This document shows, piece after piece, positions 1 through 8,084 of a stretch of DNA of 64,000 nucleotides. Location: the NCBI GenBank assembly GCA_963668605.1, contig OY764903.1, positions 620,001-684,000 on the forward strand, in the 5' to 3' direction. The notes beneath the pieces were generated by a model that was not told the DNA's origin, did not search any database, and worked only from the letters and a program-made list of their open reading frames with translations. Made by a program: the position numbers and the translations under genes. Within the stretch, counting starts at the first letter, position 1. Each line of letters starts with the position of its first letter. Source of the DNA: G963668605 sp963668605 (GTDB taxonomy: Bacteria > Acidobacteriota > Terriglobia > Bryobacterales > Bryobacteraceae).

Positions 1-1050
1 CGCCAGGCGCTGGCCGCGCATAAACTGGCGGCCGATTGGGACGGCACGCCGCTGCATTTCTCGAAAGAGAACTTCAGCAACGGCTGCATCGCGACGGTTG
101 ATGTGACCTATCCGGGCGCGCCGCTTTTTCTGTTGTTGAACCCGCAGTTGCTGAAAGCGCAACTCCGGCCGGTGCTCGACTATGCTCGCGCCGGACGGTG
201 GCCGTGGCCCTATGCGCCGCATGACCTCGGGCAGTACCCAATCGCCAACGGACAGGTGTACGGGGGCCGCGAAGAGACCGAAGATCGCCAGATGCCGGTG
301 GAGGAGAGCGGCAACATGCTCATCCTGATGGCGGCGCTGGCGCAGGTGGAAGGCAACGCTGAATTCAGCCGGCCGTATTGGCCGTTGCTCGAGAAGTGGG
401 CCGTTTATCTGCGCAAGGAAGGTCTCGATCCGGCGAACCAGCTCAACACCGATGACTTCGCCGGACACATGGCTCACAATACCAACCTTTCGATCAAAGC
501 GATTGTCGCGTTGGGGGCCTATGGGCAATTGGCGAAAGCGCTCGGGCAGGCGAAGGCGGCGGACGAGTACAGCGCGCTTTCACGCAAGATGGCTGCGGAG
601 TGGATGCGCATGGCGGCCGATGGCGATCACTTCCGGCTCGCTTTCGATCAGCCCGGTACCTGGAGCCAGAAGTACAATCTGGTCTGGGACAAATTACTTG
701 GGCTCAAGCTGTTTCCGGCCGAAGTGGCGAGCAAAGAGATTGCTTACTATAAGACGAAGCAGAAGGCGTTTGGTCTTCCGCTCGACAACCGTTCCGACTA
801 TACGAAGCTTGATTGGATCGTGTGGACTGCAACGCTGGCCGCCAGCAGGGCGGATTTTATGACCCTGACCGACCCGGCGTACAAGTTCGCCAATGAAACG
901 GCGACGCGCGTGCCGCTGAGCGACTGGTATTGGACGAACGATGGCACGCAGCGCGGGTTCCAGGCGCGCTCCGTCGTGGGAGGCGTGTTCATCAAAATGA
1001 TGGATTCGCCGGAGCGTTGGAAGAAGTGGGTTGCGCACAGCACGAAGTGA
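1..1050 (+). CDS. Glutaminase-A-like (DUF4965/DUF1793) secreted protein, C-terminal part
   Basis: The frame is open from base 1, so the gene starts upstream of the window; 349 residues are visible, ending at TGA 1048-1050. The segment around DDFAGHMAHNTNLS and the following helix-rich stretch match the all-alpha six-hairpin C-terminal region of the glutaminase A family (DUF4965 followed by DUF1793). In fungi these proteins are secreted and are linked to glutamine hydrolysis; in bacteria they are common in polymer-degrading loci and the substrate is usually unproven. The final WKKWVAHSTK is a natural-looking C-terminus. The sigma factor begins 34 bp downstream on the same strand. Family call fairly sure; enzymatic activity unknown because the N-terminal part is missing. 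Confidence 0.75.
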   Translation, partial: RQALAAHKLAADWDGTPLHFSKENFSNGCIATVDVTYPGAPLFLLLNPQLLKAQLRPVLDYARAGRWPWPYAPHDLGQYPIANGQVYGGREETEDRQMPVEESGNMLILMAALAQVEGNAEFSRPYWPLLEKWAVYLRKEGLDPANQLNTDDFAGHMAHNTNLSIKAIVALGAYGQLAKALGQAKAADEYSALSRKMAAEWMRMAADGDHFRLAFDQPGTWSQKYNLVWDKLLGLKLFPAEVASKEIAYYKTKQKAFGLPLDNRSDYTKLDWIVWTATLAASRADFMTLTDPAYKFANETATRVPLSDWYWTNDGTQRGFQARSVVGGVFIKMMDSPERWKKWVAHSTK

Positions 1051-1084
1051 AACGGGAGCAACCATAAAGAGAAGGATCCGCTTG

Positions 1085-1615
1085 ATGGATCAGGACAAAG
1101 CCACACAGGACGTGGACGCGCTGTTCGACTCCTGGTATCCCAAGCTCTTGCGTTACGCAACCCGCCTGGTGACGCTGCGGACGTCGGCTGAGGAGTTGGT
1201 GCAGGATACGTTCCTCGACTTTTACAAGGCTTTGCTGGCCGGCCAGACGATTCAGTTCCCGAAGGCCTGGACCATGAGCGTGGTGCGGAGGAAGGTTTTC
1301 GAGCGGCGGCGGGAGCCTTTCGGAGTAGATCGGAATCATGACGATCTGGAGGCTGTCGAACTTGCGGGTGACTGGTGCGGCGCAGTGGACGTGGCCATCG
1401 ATTGCGAGCGTGTGCGGAGTCACATGGAGCTGTTGACTCCTCGCGAACAGGAAGTATTGATACTGCGACTGGAATCGATGAAGTACCGCGAAATAGGCGG
1501 CGCCCTGGGGATCAGCGCGAACTCTGTCAACACGTTGCTTTCGCGCGCACTCGACAAGCTTCAGGTTTCGTTCGCCGCATCGAAGCCGGAGAGCGGAAGC
1601 AGGAGGGCGTTATGA
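1085..1615 (+). CDS. ECF-type RNA polymerase sigma factor
   Basis: A 176-residue protein with the two ECF sigma domains. Region 2 lies at about residues 10-60 (RYATRLVTLRTSAEELVQDT) and region 4 at about 117-165, with the helix-turn-helix around EIGGALGISANSVNTLLSRA. I chose the ATG at 1085, not the upstream in-frame ATG at 1031, because AGAGAAGGA lies about 9 bp before it and homologues start close to region 2. Its stop overlaps the anti-sigma start (ATGA at 1612-1615), so the two are probably translationally coupled. It would redirect RNA polymerase to an unknown regulon when the anti-sigma factor releases it. Confidence 0.9.
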   Translation: MDQDKATQDVDALFDSWYPKLLRYATRLVTLRTSAEELVQDTFLDFYKALLAGQTIQFPKAWTMSVVRRKVFERRREPFGVDRNHDDLEAVELAGDWCGAVDVAIDCERVRSHMELLTPREQEVLILRLESMKYREIGGALGISANSVNTLLSRALDKLQVSFAASKPESGSRRAL

Positions 1616-3555
1616 GTTTCCGGCAGTCTGGCGCGGAACATCCCAGCCGAGAGCTGCTGCTCGCATGGCTGGACGGCGAGGTCGGGCGCTGGCGTCGTCG
1701 TATAATCGCGCGTCATTTGGATCGCTGTTGGCAATGCCGCACGGCGGCGGCCGAAACGGAAGCTACCATCCGCGCAGTTCAGGAGAAGGAGCGGACGTTT
1801 TCGACTATCGATCGCGCAAGCCTGGCAAAGGCCAAGTGGAGGTTTCGCGAGTCCGCGTCCGGTCTGCAAACGGGGAACTCGAACGATGCGAAACGCTGGC
1901 GGTTGAATCCCGTGGCTGCGGCGGCAGTCGTACTGCTTGTGGTTCTCGGCGGATGGTTGAGTACGAATCGCAGCCAGCCTAAGGCCACCGTTCCCGATCA
2001 GGAGGCGCTGCTCCACAAGGTGGAGGGCGCGGAGATCGGCTCTTTTAGTACTTCGGTCCGGCAGGATAGGTTCATTGTTGAAATCGGATCCGGTGGAGCG
2101 AGCGCCGGAGTCAGCCGGGATTGGCGGGTCTGGACGGCGCCGGCGGAGCGGCTTTATGCATCGCGCTGGAGCAAGCCGTCGGGTCAACTTCAGCACGCCC
2201 AGTATGCGAGTGGCGACGCGATGGCGTCGGTCTACTCGAATGACAGCGGGTTGATGGAAGTGAAGTTGCCGGCCTCGCGGCCGCATGTACCATTGTTCCG
2301 GGCCGTTGCGGCTTCCGGCGGAGACGCCGCGGCGCTCGAGCGCGACTTTATCCGCTGGCTGGACCGGCAGACATGGAAGCCGGTTTTGCTGGCACGCGAA
2401 ATGGCTGAATTCGCTTCGCTCGACGGCGCGGTTTTGCGGATTGCGAGAGCCGGCGGCGTAATTCGTTGGGTGGCCGAAGCTTCGATTGAGGGACGGCGCT
2501 TGCGGATGACGATGGAGTCGGAGAGCGAATCGAGGCCGCCCCGTCTGGTTGAGCTGGCGTGGTTGGCGGGTGAGGAAGGGCGTGTTCTGCGCATCCGGCG
2601 CGTCGAGCGGCTGGAGTATGCGAATGCCAAGGTTGCGGCTGCCTTTTTCCGGCCAGATCGTGGCTTGGCCGTGCGCCGCGCGCCTACCGTCCCATCAGTG
2701 GAAGCAGAGCCGCTGGCGATATTCCCGGAGACGAAGCTGCTCGACGCCGAGGTCGAGGTTCTCAGCGCGATCCATCGTGCCCGGCTTTGTTTGGGCGACG
2801 ACCTGCACGTCGACAGCATCGGGCGCATTATTCAAGTGACCGGCCACTCTGCGAGCGAGGAGCGGCGGGGCGAATTGCTGGCCTTGTTTGGCGGTATAGC
2901 CGGGCGGGAATTCGTCCGCATTGATCTGAAGATCGCGCCTGTGTTGCCAGCGTCCACAGCTCAGTCGCCGGCGGCTGCGCTGGATGAGAATCAGGCGCAG
3001 ATTCTTCCGGCTGCGGCGGAAGGGTGGTTGCGGCAGCACTTACGGGTTGGCAAAGTGGCGACGGAGCGCGAGATGTTCGACCGGATGAATGGATTGGTTC
3101 GCGGCGCGGATGAAGTGGCAGCGGAATCTTGGGCGCTGCGGCGCCTGGCGGAAAGATTCCCTTCCGAGCGAGAAGCGAAGTTGACGGAAAGCGTGCGTGC
3201 GCAAGTTCGTGAGATGGCTGAAGAGCATGCGCTCGCCATGTGGAATCAGTTAAGACTGCTTGAACCTATGCTCCCGGCGCCGGCGGGCGAGCGCAGACGG
3301 ACGGAGGACTTCGATTCGGAGCGTGGCTGGCAGCAGGGTGCGGTATCGCTGCAGAAGCGTGCCGCCGCGACGAGCGCTATGATTTTGCAGCTCTTCTCGT
3401 CAAGTGGCGCTCCACAACTCACCGATGGCACAGCCGCTCAGCGGGTTCTCGATCAGATCGCCGAACTGCCCGCGCTGATCGACAGTTTGCGGCGCGCCTC
3501 GCTGGCAATGTGCGTGGAATTCGCCGAGGACGGTTCGGCGGCCCGGAACCAGTGA
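1612..3555 (+). CDS. Membrane anti-sigma factor with zinc-finger and large extracytoplasmic domain
   Basis: 647 residues from the ATG at 1612, preceded by AGGAGG and overlapping the sigma gene by 4 bp. The N-terminal cytoplasmic part carries a zinc-finger anti-sigma signature H-x3-C-x2-C (HLDRCWQC, about residues 35-42). One membrane helix follows at about residues 100-116 (VAAAAVVLLVVLGGWL). The remaining roughly 530 residues would be extracytoplasmic; they are rich in charged helices toward the end and I recognise no known fold. The gene order implies it binds and inhibits the sigma factor encoded just upstream. The long outer domain suggests an envelope or nutrient signal, but no ligand can be named. 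Confidence 0.8.
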   Translation: MSFRQSGAEHPSRELLLAWLDGEVGRWRRRIIARHLDRCWQCRTAAAETEATIRAVQEKERTFSTIDRASLAKAKWRFRESASGLQTGNSNDAKRWRLNPVAAAAVVLLVVLGGWLSTNRSQPKATVPDQEALLHKVEGAEIGSFSTSVRQDRFIVEIGSGGASAGVSRDWRVWTAPAERLYASRWSKPSGQLQHAQYASGDAMASVYSNDSGLMEVKLPASRPHVPLFRAVAASGGDAAALERDFIRWLDRQTWKPVLLAREMAEFASLDGAVLRIARAGGVIRWVAEASIEGRRLRMTMESESESRPPRLVELAWLAGEEGRVLRIRRVERLEYANAKVAAAFFRPDRGLAVRRAPTVPSVEAEPLAIFPETKLLDAEVEVLSAIHRARLCLGDDLHVDSIGRIIQVTGHSASEERRGELLALFGGIAGREFVRIDLKIAPVLPASTAQSPAAALDENQAQILPAAAEGWLRQHLRVGKVATEREMFDRMNGLVRGADEVAAESWALRRLAERFPSEREAKLTESVRAQVREMAEEHALAMWNQLRLLEPMLPAPAGERRRTEDFDSERGWQQGAVSLQKRAAATSAMILQLFSSSGAPQLTDGTAAQRVLDQIAELPALIDSLRRASLAMCVEFAEDGSAARNQ

Positions 3556-3595
3556 TGCGGGCGATGAGGGTGTTGCTGTAAGATTGCGATTGAAA

Positions 3596-4978
3596 ATGAA
3601 TACTAATCGTAGGCAGTTTTTGAAAAGCGCCGGGCTCGGAATGGCCGCGCTGAACGCTTCCGGCATGCTGTCGGCCGCCGGACAACGCCAGAACTTCGTG
3701 GTTATCTTTCTCGACGATTCCGGCTGGTCCGATTTCAGGCCCTTCGGCAAGACTGAGTATCCGACGCCGAATGTCGAACGGCTGGCCAGTGAGGGCTGCT
3801 CGTTTCACCACTTCTGCGTGCCGCAAGCGATCTGCTCCGCATCGCGTTCGGCGCTGCTGAGCGGGTGTTATCCCGGCCGGACGAAAGTCTTCGGAGCGCA
3901 TGGGCCCGGCGGGAGGGGACTCGATCCCAAATTCGCGACGATGGGCGAGACGATGAAAGCGGCTGGCTACAGGACGGCGGTATTCGGCAAGTGGCACATT
4001 GGCGATCAGGCCGATACGCGTCCGATGGTGCGGGGCTACGACGAGTCCTGCGGGCTGATGTACTCCAACGATATGTGGGAGTTCCATCCGGAGAATCCGC
4101 AGGCGTACGCCAAGTTTCCACTGCACTTCTGGGAGAACGGCAAGGTGAAGATCGAACGTGTCACGAAGGAGCATCAACCGATGCTGACTACGTGGTACAC
4201 GGAACATGCCGTCGATTTTATCCAGCGCAACAAGAGCAATCCGTTTCTGTTGTACGTTCCGCATTCGATGCCGCATGTGCCGCTGTTTTGCAGCGAGAAG
4301 TTCAAGGGCAAGTCGGGCCTGGGACTGTATGCCGACGTGATGATGGAGATCGACTGGTCTGTCGGCGAAATCATGAAGGCGCTGAAAACCGCGGGCGTTG
4401 ACGGCCATACTACGGTGATCCTTACATCGGACAATGGCCCGTGGATATCTTACGGAAACCATGCCGGCAAGACTCCGTACCGGGAGGCCAAGGGAACCGG
4501 CTTCGACGGCGGAACGCGGAGTGCGTGCATCATCCGGTCTCCGGGGCACATCAAAGCGGGCACAATCTCGAAGAAGATGTTCTTCTCCGTGGACCTGTTG
4601 CCCACCATTGCGCACGTGGCCGGCGCACAGCTTCCGAAAAACCCGATCGACGGCAGAAACGTCTGGGATCTGATCTGCGCGAAGCCCGGGGCGGTGAATC
4701 CGCATGAGTATTATGCGTTCTCCACGGGCGCGACGTTCGAAGGTGTGGTCAGCGGCGACGGACGCTGGAAGCTGCATCTGCCGCATCCCTATAGGACGCT
4801 GGTCAAGGCTGGCAAAGATGGCGCGGCGGGGACGTACACGCAGACCAACATCGAACTGTCGCTGTTCGATATGGAGAAAGATCCCCTGGAAACTACCAAT
4901 GTGATCGGGAAATTCCCCGACGTGGCCGCAAAGATGAAAGCGTACGCCGAACAACACAAACGGGAGTTTTACAGCTAG
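3596..4978 (+). CDS. Tat-exported sulfatase (formylglycine type)
   Basis: 460 residues from ATG 3596. The N-terminus has a twin-arginine signal (NRRQFLK at residues 4-10) and a hydrophobic stretch. The sulfatase core follows: metal-binding Asp pair D40-D41, the active-site motif C80-S-A-S-R84, whose Cys is the residue converted to formylglycine in this family, FGKWHIG near residue 130, and TVILTSDNG in the second half. The usual C-terminal ELSLFDMEKDPLET segment is present, so it looks full length. It would hydrolyse sulfate esters, probably on polysaccharides, in the periplasm or outside. No maturase (FGE or anSME) is encoded in the window. Substrate subfamily not assignable by eye. Confidence 0.9.
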   Translation: MNTNRRQFLKSAGLGMAALNASGMLSAAGQRQNFVVIFLDDSGWSDFRPFGKTEYPTPNVERLASEGCSFHHFCVPQAICSASRSALLSGCYPGRTKVFGAHGPGGRGLDPKFATMGETMKAAGYRTAVFGKWHIGDQADTRPMVRGYDESCGLMYSNDMWEFHPENPQAYAKFPLHFWENGKVKIERVTKEHQPMLTTWYTEHAVDFIQRNKSNPFLLYVPHSMPHVPLFCSEKFKGKSGLGLYADVMMEIDWSVGEIMKALKTAGVDGHTTVILTSDNGPWISYGNHAGKTPYREAKGTGFDGGTRSACIIRSPGHIKAGTISKKMFFSVDLLPTIAHVAGAQLPKNPIDGRNVWDLICAKPGAVNPHEYYAFSTGATFEGVVSGDGRWKLHLPHPYRTLVKAGKDGAAGTYTQTNIELSLFDMEKDPLETTNVIGKFPDVAAKMKAYAEQHKREFYS

Positions 4979-5012
4979 TACTCAGACAAGTTAATAGCCG
5001 ACATCAACGCTG

Positions 5013-5122
5013 GCCTCCGGTCGCTCCCGCTCCCGGCACTGTTGAACGGATTCCCTCCGTTCGGATCGCGCTACCACATGGCGCAATGGCCAACGGTGCC
5101 GGGAGCGGGAGCGACCGGAGGC
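5013..5122. repeat. 110-bp inverted repeat able to form a cruciform or branched hairpin
   Basis: The arms 5013-5039 and 5096-5122 are perfect 27-bp reverse complements. After a single T/G position they continue with GTTG (5041-5044) and CAAC (5091-5094). The interior holds two smaller stems: AACGGA...TCCGTT at about 5045-5061 and GCGC...GCGC at about 5068-5084. The arms contain the repeated unit GGAGCGGGAGCG. It lies between the convergent sulfatase and response-regulator genes. It could be a bidirectional terminator (no clear T-tract) or a REP/MITE-like mobile palindrome; I saw no second copy in the window. Confidence 0.75.
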
Positions 5123-5194
5123 TGCGGTATCGCCACTTCATGACTGCCGGACTAACCGGCGTCCGCTGAGAGTGACAGCGATCCGGTTCGCCTG

Positions 5195-6544
5195 TCAGCA
5201 GCCGGACCCGCGCGCGATGCCCAGCGACTTCATGCGCTTGTGCAGGTTGGTGCGCTCCATGCCGAGCAGGCGCGCCGCTGAGGAGACGTTCCAGGCCGAA
5301 GCCTCCAGCGCCCTCTGCAGGTGCTCCCGCTCGGCGCCTTCGCGCGCTTCCTGCACGCTCGATTTCTGACCGCCGCGCTCCACCCGCAGTTCAACCGGTA
5401 CGGACTCGGCGGTCAGGCGTTCACCCGGCGTTAGAATCGCCATGCGTTCCACGATGTTGCGCAACTCGCGCGCATTGCCGGGCCATGCGTAGCGTTCAAA
5501 CAGCGGATAGACCGAAGCGTCGATCGTGCGCGGTTTGAAGTTGTTCCGCGAACAAAACTCGTCGAGGAAATACTCGGCCAGCGGACGGATGTCCTGGGGC
5601 CGTTCGCGCAGGCCCGGCACGCGGATCGGCACCACCGAGAGGCGGTAAAAAAGGTCTTCGCGAAACTTCTGTTGTGCGACCATTTCGTTCAAATCGCGAT
5701 TCGTGGCCGATACCACGCGCACGCTCACGCGGATCGTCTGTTCGCCGCCCACGCGATGAAACTCGCCCTCCTGCAAAACGCGCAGCAGTTTCGCTTGCGA
5801 CGCGCCATGCAGGTCGCCGGCCTCATCGAGAAAGAGCGTGCCGCCGTCGGCCAGTTCGAACTTACCGCGCCGGGTCGCGATCGCTCCGGTGAAGGCGCCC
5901 TTCTCGTGCCCGAACAATTCGCTCTCGATCAGTTCGGTGGGGATGGCCGCGCAATTCACCTTCACGAACGGGCCCTGCGAAAACGGGCTCTCGCGATGAA
6001 TGTGCGCCGCCAGGAGTTCCTTGCCGGTGCCCGATTCGCCAATCAACAGCACGCGCGCATCCGAACGTGCGGCCATAGTCGCCTGCTCGACAACACGTTG
6101 AAACGCGGGGCTCGAGCCGATCATGCGCGAACCGGCGCCAACGAGTTCGCGGAGCCGCGCGTTTTCAGCCCGCAGGTCTTGTTGCTCGATCGCGTTTTTA
6201 ATGGTGAGCAGCACCTTGTCGCGGCCTACGGGTTTTTCCAGAAAATCGAAGGCGCCCGCGCGTGTGGCTTCGACGGCGTCGGAGATCGTGGCTTGCCCGG
6301 AAATCATGATGACCGGCGCGGGCAAATCGTTCTGTTTCAACCTGCGCAACTCCTCGATGCCACTGCCGTCGGGAAGCCGCACGTCCAGCAGATACGCGTC
6401 CGCGCGCGCGCCAGTGCTGCTCGCGCGAAAGTCCGCGACGTTGCTGAACACGGCAACGGCGTAGCCTTCATGCTCGAGAATCAGCCGCAGCGAACGGCCG
6501 ATGTTCTCCTCGTCGTCCAGGATGACAATGCGTTTTGCGCCCAT
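5195..6544 (-). CDS. NtrC-family sigma-54-dependent response regulator (NtrX-like)
   Basis: 449 residues with the classic three domains. The receiver domain is residues 1-120, with acidic D10/D11, phospho-acceptor D54 and K104. The AAA+ domain is about 140-370, with Walker A GESGTGKE at 169-176 and the sigma-54 contact loop GAFTGA at 216-221, both intact. The Fis-type DNA-binding helix-turn-helix is near the C-terminus (SSAARLLGMERTNLHKRMK). It starts directly after the stop of the upstream kinase gene (6545), so the two form a cognate pair in one transcript. It should activate sigma-54 promoters on phosphorylation; the target genes are not visible. The order kinase then regulator matches NtrYX systems. 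Confidence 0.93.
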   Translation of the reverse strand: MGAKRIVILDDEENIGRSLRLILEHEGYAVAVFSNVADFRASSTGARADAYLLDVRLPDGSGIEELRRLKQNDLPAPVIMISGQATISDAVEATRAGAFDFLEKPVGRDKVLLTIKNAIEQQDLRAENARLRELVGAGSRMIGSSPAFQRVVEQATMAARSDARVLLIGESGTGKELLAAHIHRESPFSQGPFVKVNCAAIPTELIESELFGHEKGAFTGAIATRRGKFELADGGTLFLDEAGDLHGASQAKLLRVLQEGEFHRVGGEQTIRVSVRVVSATNRDLNEMVAQQKFREDLFYRLSVVPIRVPGLRERPQDIRPLAEYFLDEFCSRNNFKPRTIDASVYPLFERYAWPGNARELRNIVERMAILTPGERLTAESVPVELRVERGGQKSSVQEAREGAEREHLQRALEASAWNVSSAARLLGMERTNLHKRMKSLGIARGSGC

Positions 6545-7906
6545 TCACTCGGCTGGCAGCGTGATACGGAATCCGGCGCCGCCTAACTCTCCTCTCACCA
6601 GAACGATATCACCGCCCAATAACAGCGCGCTGCGGCGTGCGATCGAGAGCCCCAGTCCCATGCCGCCTTTCTTGAATGAGATGGTCGGCTCGAAGAGCGA
6701 CTGCCGCACCTGCTCGCTGAGTCCGGGGCCGGAGTCGTGGACTTCGATGGCCACGTTGCCGGCGGCGGCGAGCGTTGCCACCTGCACAACGCCGTTCGCG
6801 CCCGCCGCATGGGCTGCGTTCTCCAATAAGTTCGTCAGCATGCCCTTGAGCAGATCGGCGTCGGCCATCACCGGCGGCAGACCTTCGGCCAGGCGCACGG
6901 AATAGCGCACGTCCGGATGCGCCACGCCGAGCAACGCGATGCGCTCTTCGACCAGGGCATTGACGGCGAGCGCTTCCGGCCGCACCGGCGGTTCGGCGGC
7001 GAATTCGGAAAACGCGCGCACGCGCCGCTCCAGGCTACCGACCTCGTCAACGACAATCTGGCTTGCCTGTTCGAGAAACGGATCGCGGAAGCGCGCGCCG
7101 ATCTCTTCCATCGTGAGACGGATCGGCGTTAGGGAGTTCTTTACCTCGTGTGCCATCTTGCGTGCCAGCGTCTGCCAGCTCGCGATTCGTGTGAGATAGA
7201 CAAGTCGCTCGCGGCTGCGTTTCATCTCGTCCGCCATGTGATGAAAAGCGTCGATCGCCCGGCCAACTTCGTCGCTGCGCGGGTTGGCGATGCGCACGTC
7301 GAGATCGCCCGCGGCCACTCTTTGCAGTCCCGCGGTCAGATCCTGAATCGGCCGGCTGATGCGGTGTGCCGAATAGATCAGCAGGGCTAGGGCTCCGAAC
7401 CAGATCACCGCGCTCAGCGCGATGTAGGTGTAGGTGAAGCCGCGCCGCAAGTCGCGCCCGCGCGCCTCTTCGACAATCTCCCTGGCGCGCGCGTACTGCG
7501 CCGCCACCCGGTTCAGCCCCGGGCCGCCCAGCTTCTGCGAAAAGCGCCAGACCTCGGCGCCGTGCTTGCGCAGCAGTTCGATTTCATCGCCGTCGCGGCC
7601 CGAGATCAGAAAGCGCTCCGGTTCCCGGCTCTCGGCGAACTCGAGCATGGCGCCCGTAAAAGGGGCTTTGTGCCGCTGCGCTTCCACGCGGCCCGCGTCG
7701 ATGCTGTTTTTCAAGTTCTCGCGCGCCTGATGATAGAACTCACGCGCAGTTTGTTCCAACGATTTCGAGATTTCGTCCAATTCCCGCGTCGACGCGTAGG
7801 TCAGGCTATGCTCGAGCAGGGAAGTGGTCATCCAAAACGTCAGGCCGAGAGGGACAAGGGTGGCGGCTAGGAAGAGCAGGATCAGACGGTCGCGGAGGCG
7901 GTTCAC
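6545..7906 (-). CDS. Membrane sensor histidine kinase (NtrY-like)
   Basis: 453 residues with a GTG start at 7906. Membrane helices lie at about residues 7-30 and 158-180, enclosing an extracytoplasmic sensor of about 125 residues of unknown ligand. A HAMP domain follows (181-235), then a HisKA dimerisation domain with phospho-accepting H253 in MAHEVKNSLTP. The catalytic ATPase domain has an N-box (LLENAAHAAG), G1 (DSGPGLS) and G2 (GMGLGLS) motifs. It lies immediately upstream of the sigma-54 response regulator without a gap. Its promoter would be in the 178-bp space shared with the divergent receptor gene at 8085. The NtrY assignment rests on this architecture and the NtrX-like partner. Confidence 0.92.
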   Translation of the reverse strand: MNRLRDRLILLFLAATLVPLGLTFWMTTSLLEHSLTYASTRELDEISKSLEQTAREFYHQARENLKNSIDAGRVEAQRHKAPFTGAMLEFAESREPERFLISGRDGDEIELLRKHGAEVWRFSQKLGGPGLNRVAAQYARAREIVEEARGRDLRRGFTYTYIALSAVIWFGALALLIYSAHRISRPIQDLTAGLQRVAAGDLDVRIANPRSDEVGRAIDAFHHMADEMKRSRERLVYLTRIASWQTLARKMAHEVKNSLTPIRLTMEEIGARFRDPFLEQASQIVVDEVGSLERRVRAFSEFAAEPPVRPEALAVNALVEERIALLGVAHPDVRYSVRLAEGLPPVMADADLLKGMLTNLLENAAHAAGANGVVQVATLAAAGNVAIEVHDSGPGLSEQVRQSLFEPTISFKKGGMGLGLSIARRSALLLGGDIVLVRGELGGAGFRITLPAE

Positions 7907-8084
7907 CTGTAACCGATTTTAGCTCGCGCACGGCATTCTTTTGGTTGCCTGTGTTGCGATTCCTGCTTCTTGGCCACACTTTCTGACCGGTCATTGGTTC
8001 CAGGGACAGCATTATTTCGATTTTGACGGGATCGTTATAGAGAAGTCATCGAACCGTAACCATCCCCTGGTTAGGCTGAAGGAG

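Noticed and set aside
7942..7957. Sigma-54-like promoter (TGG...TTGC) upstream of the receptor at 8085
   Set aside because: The GG and GC dinucleotides are 11 bases apart, not the strict 10, and the intervening bases do not match the consensus.
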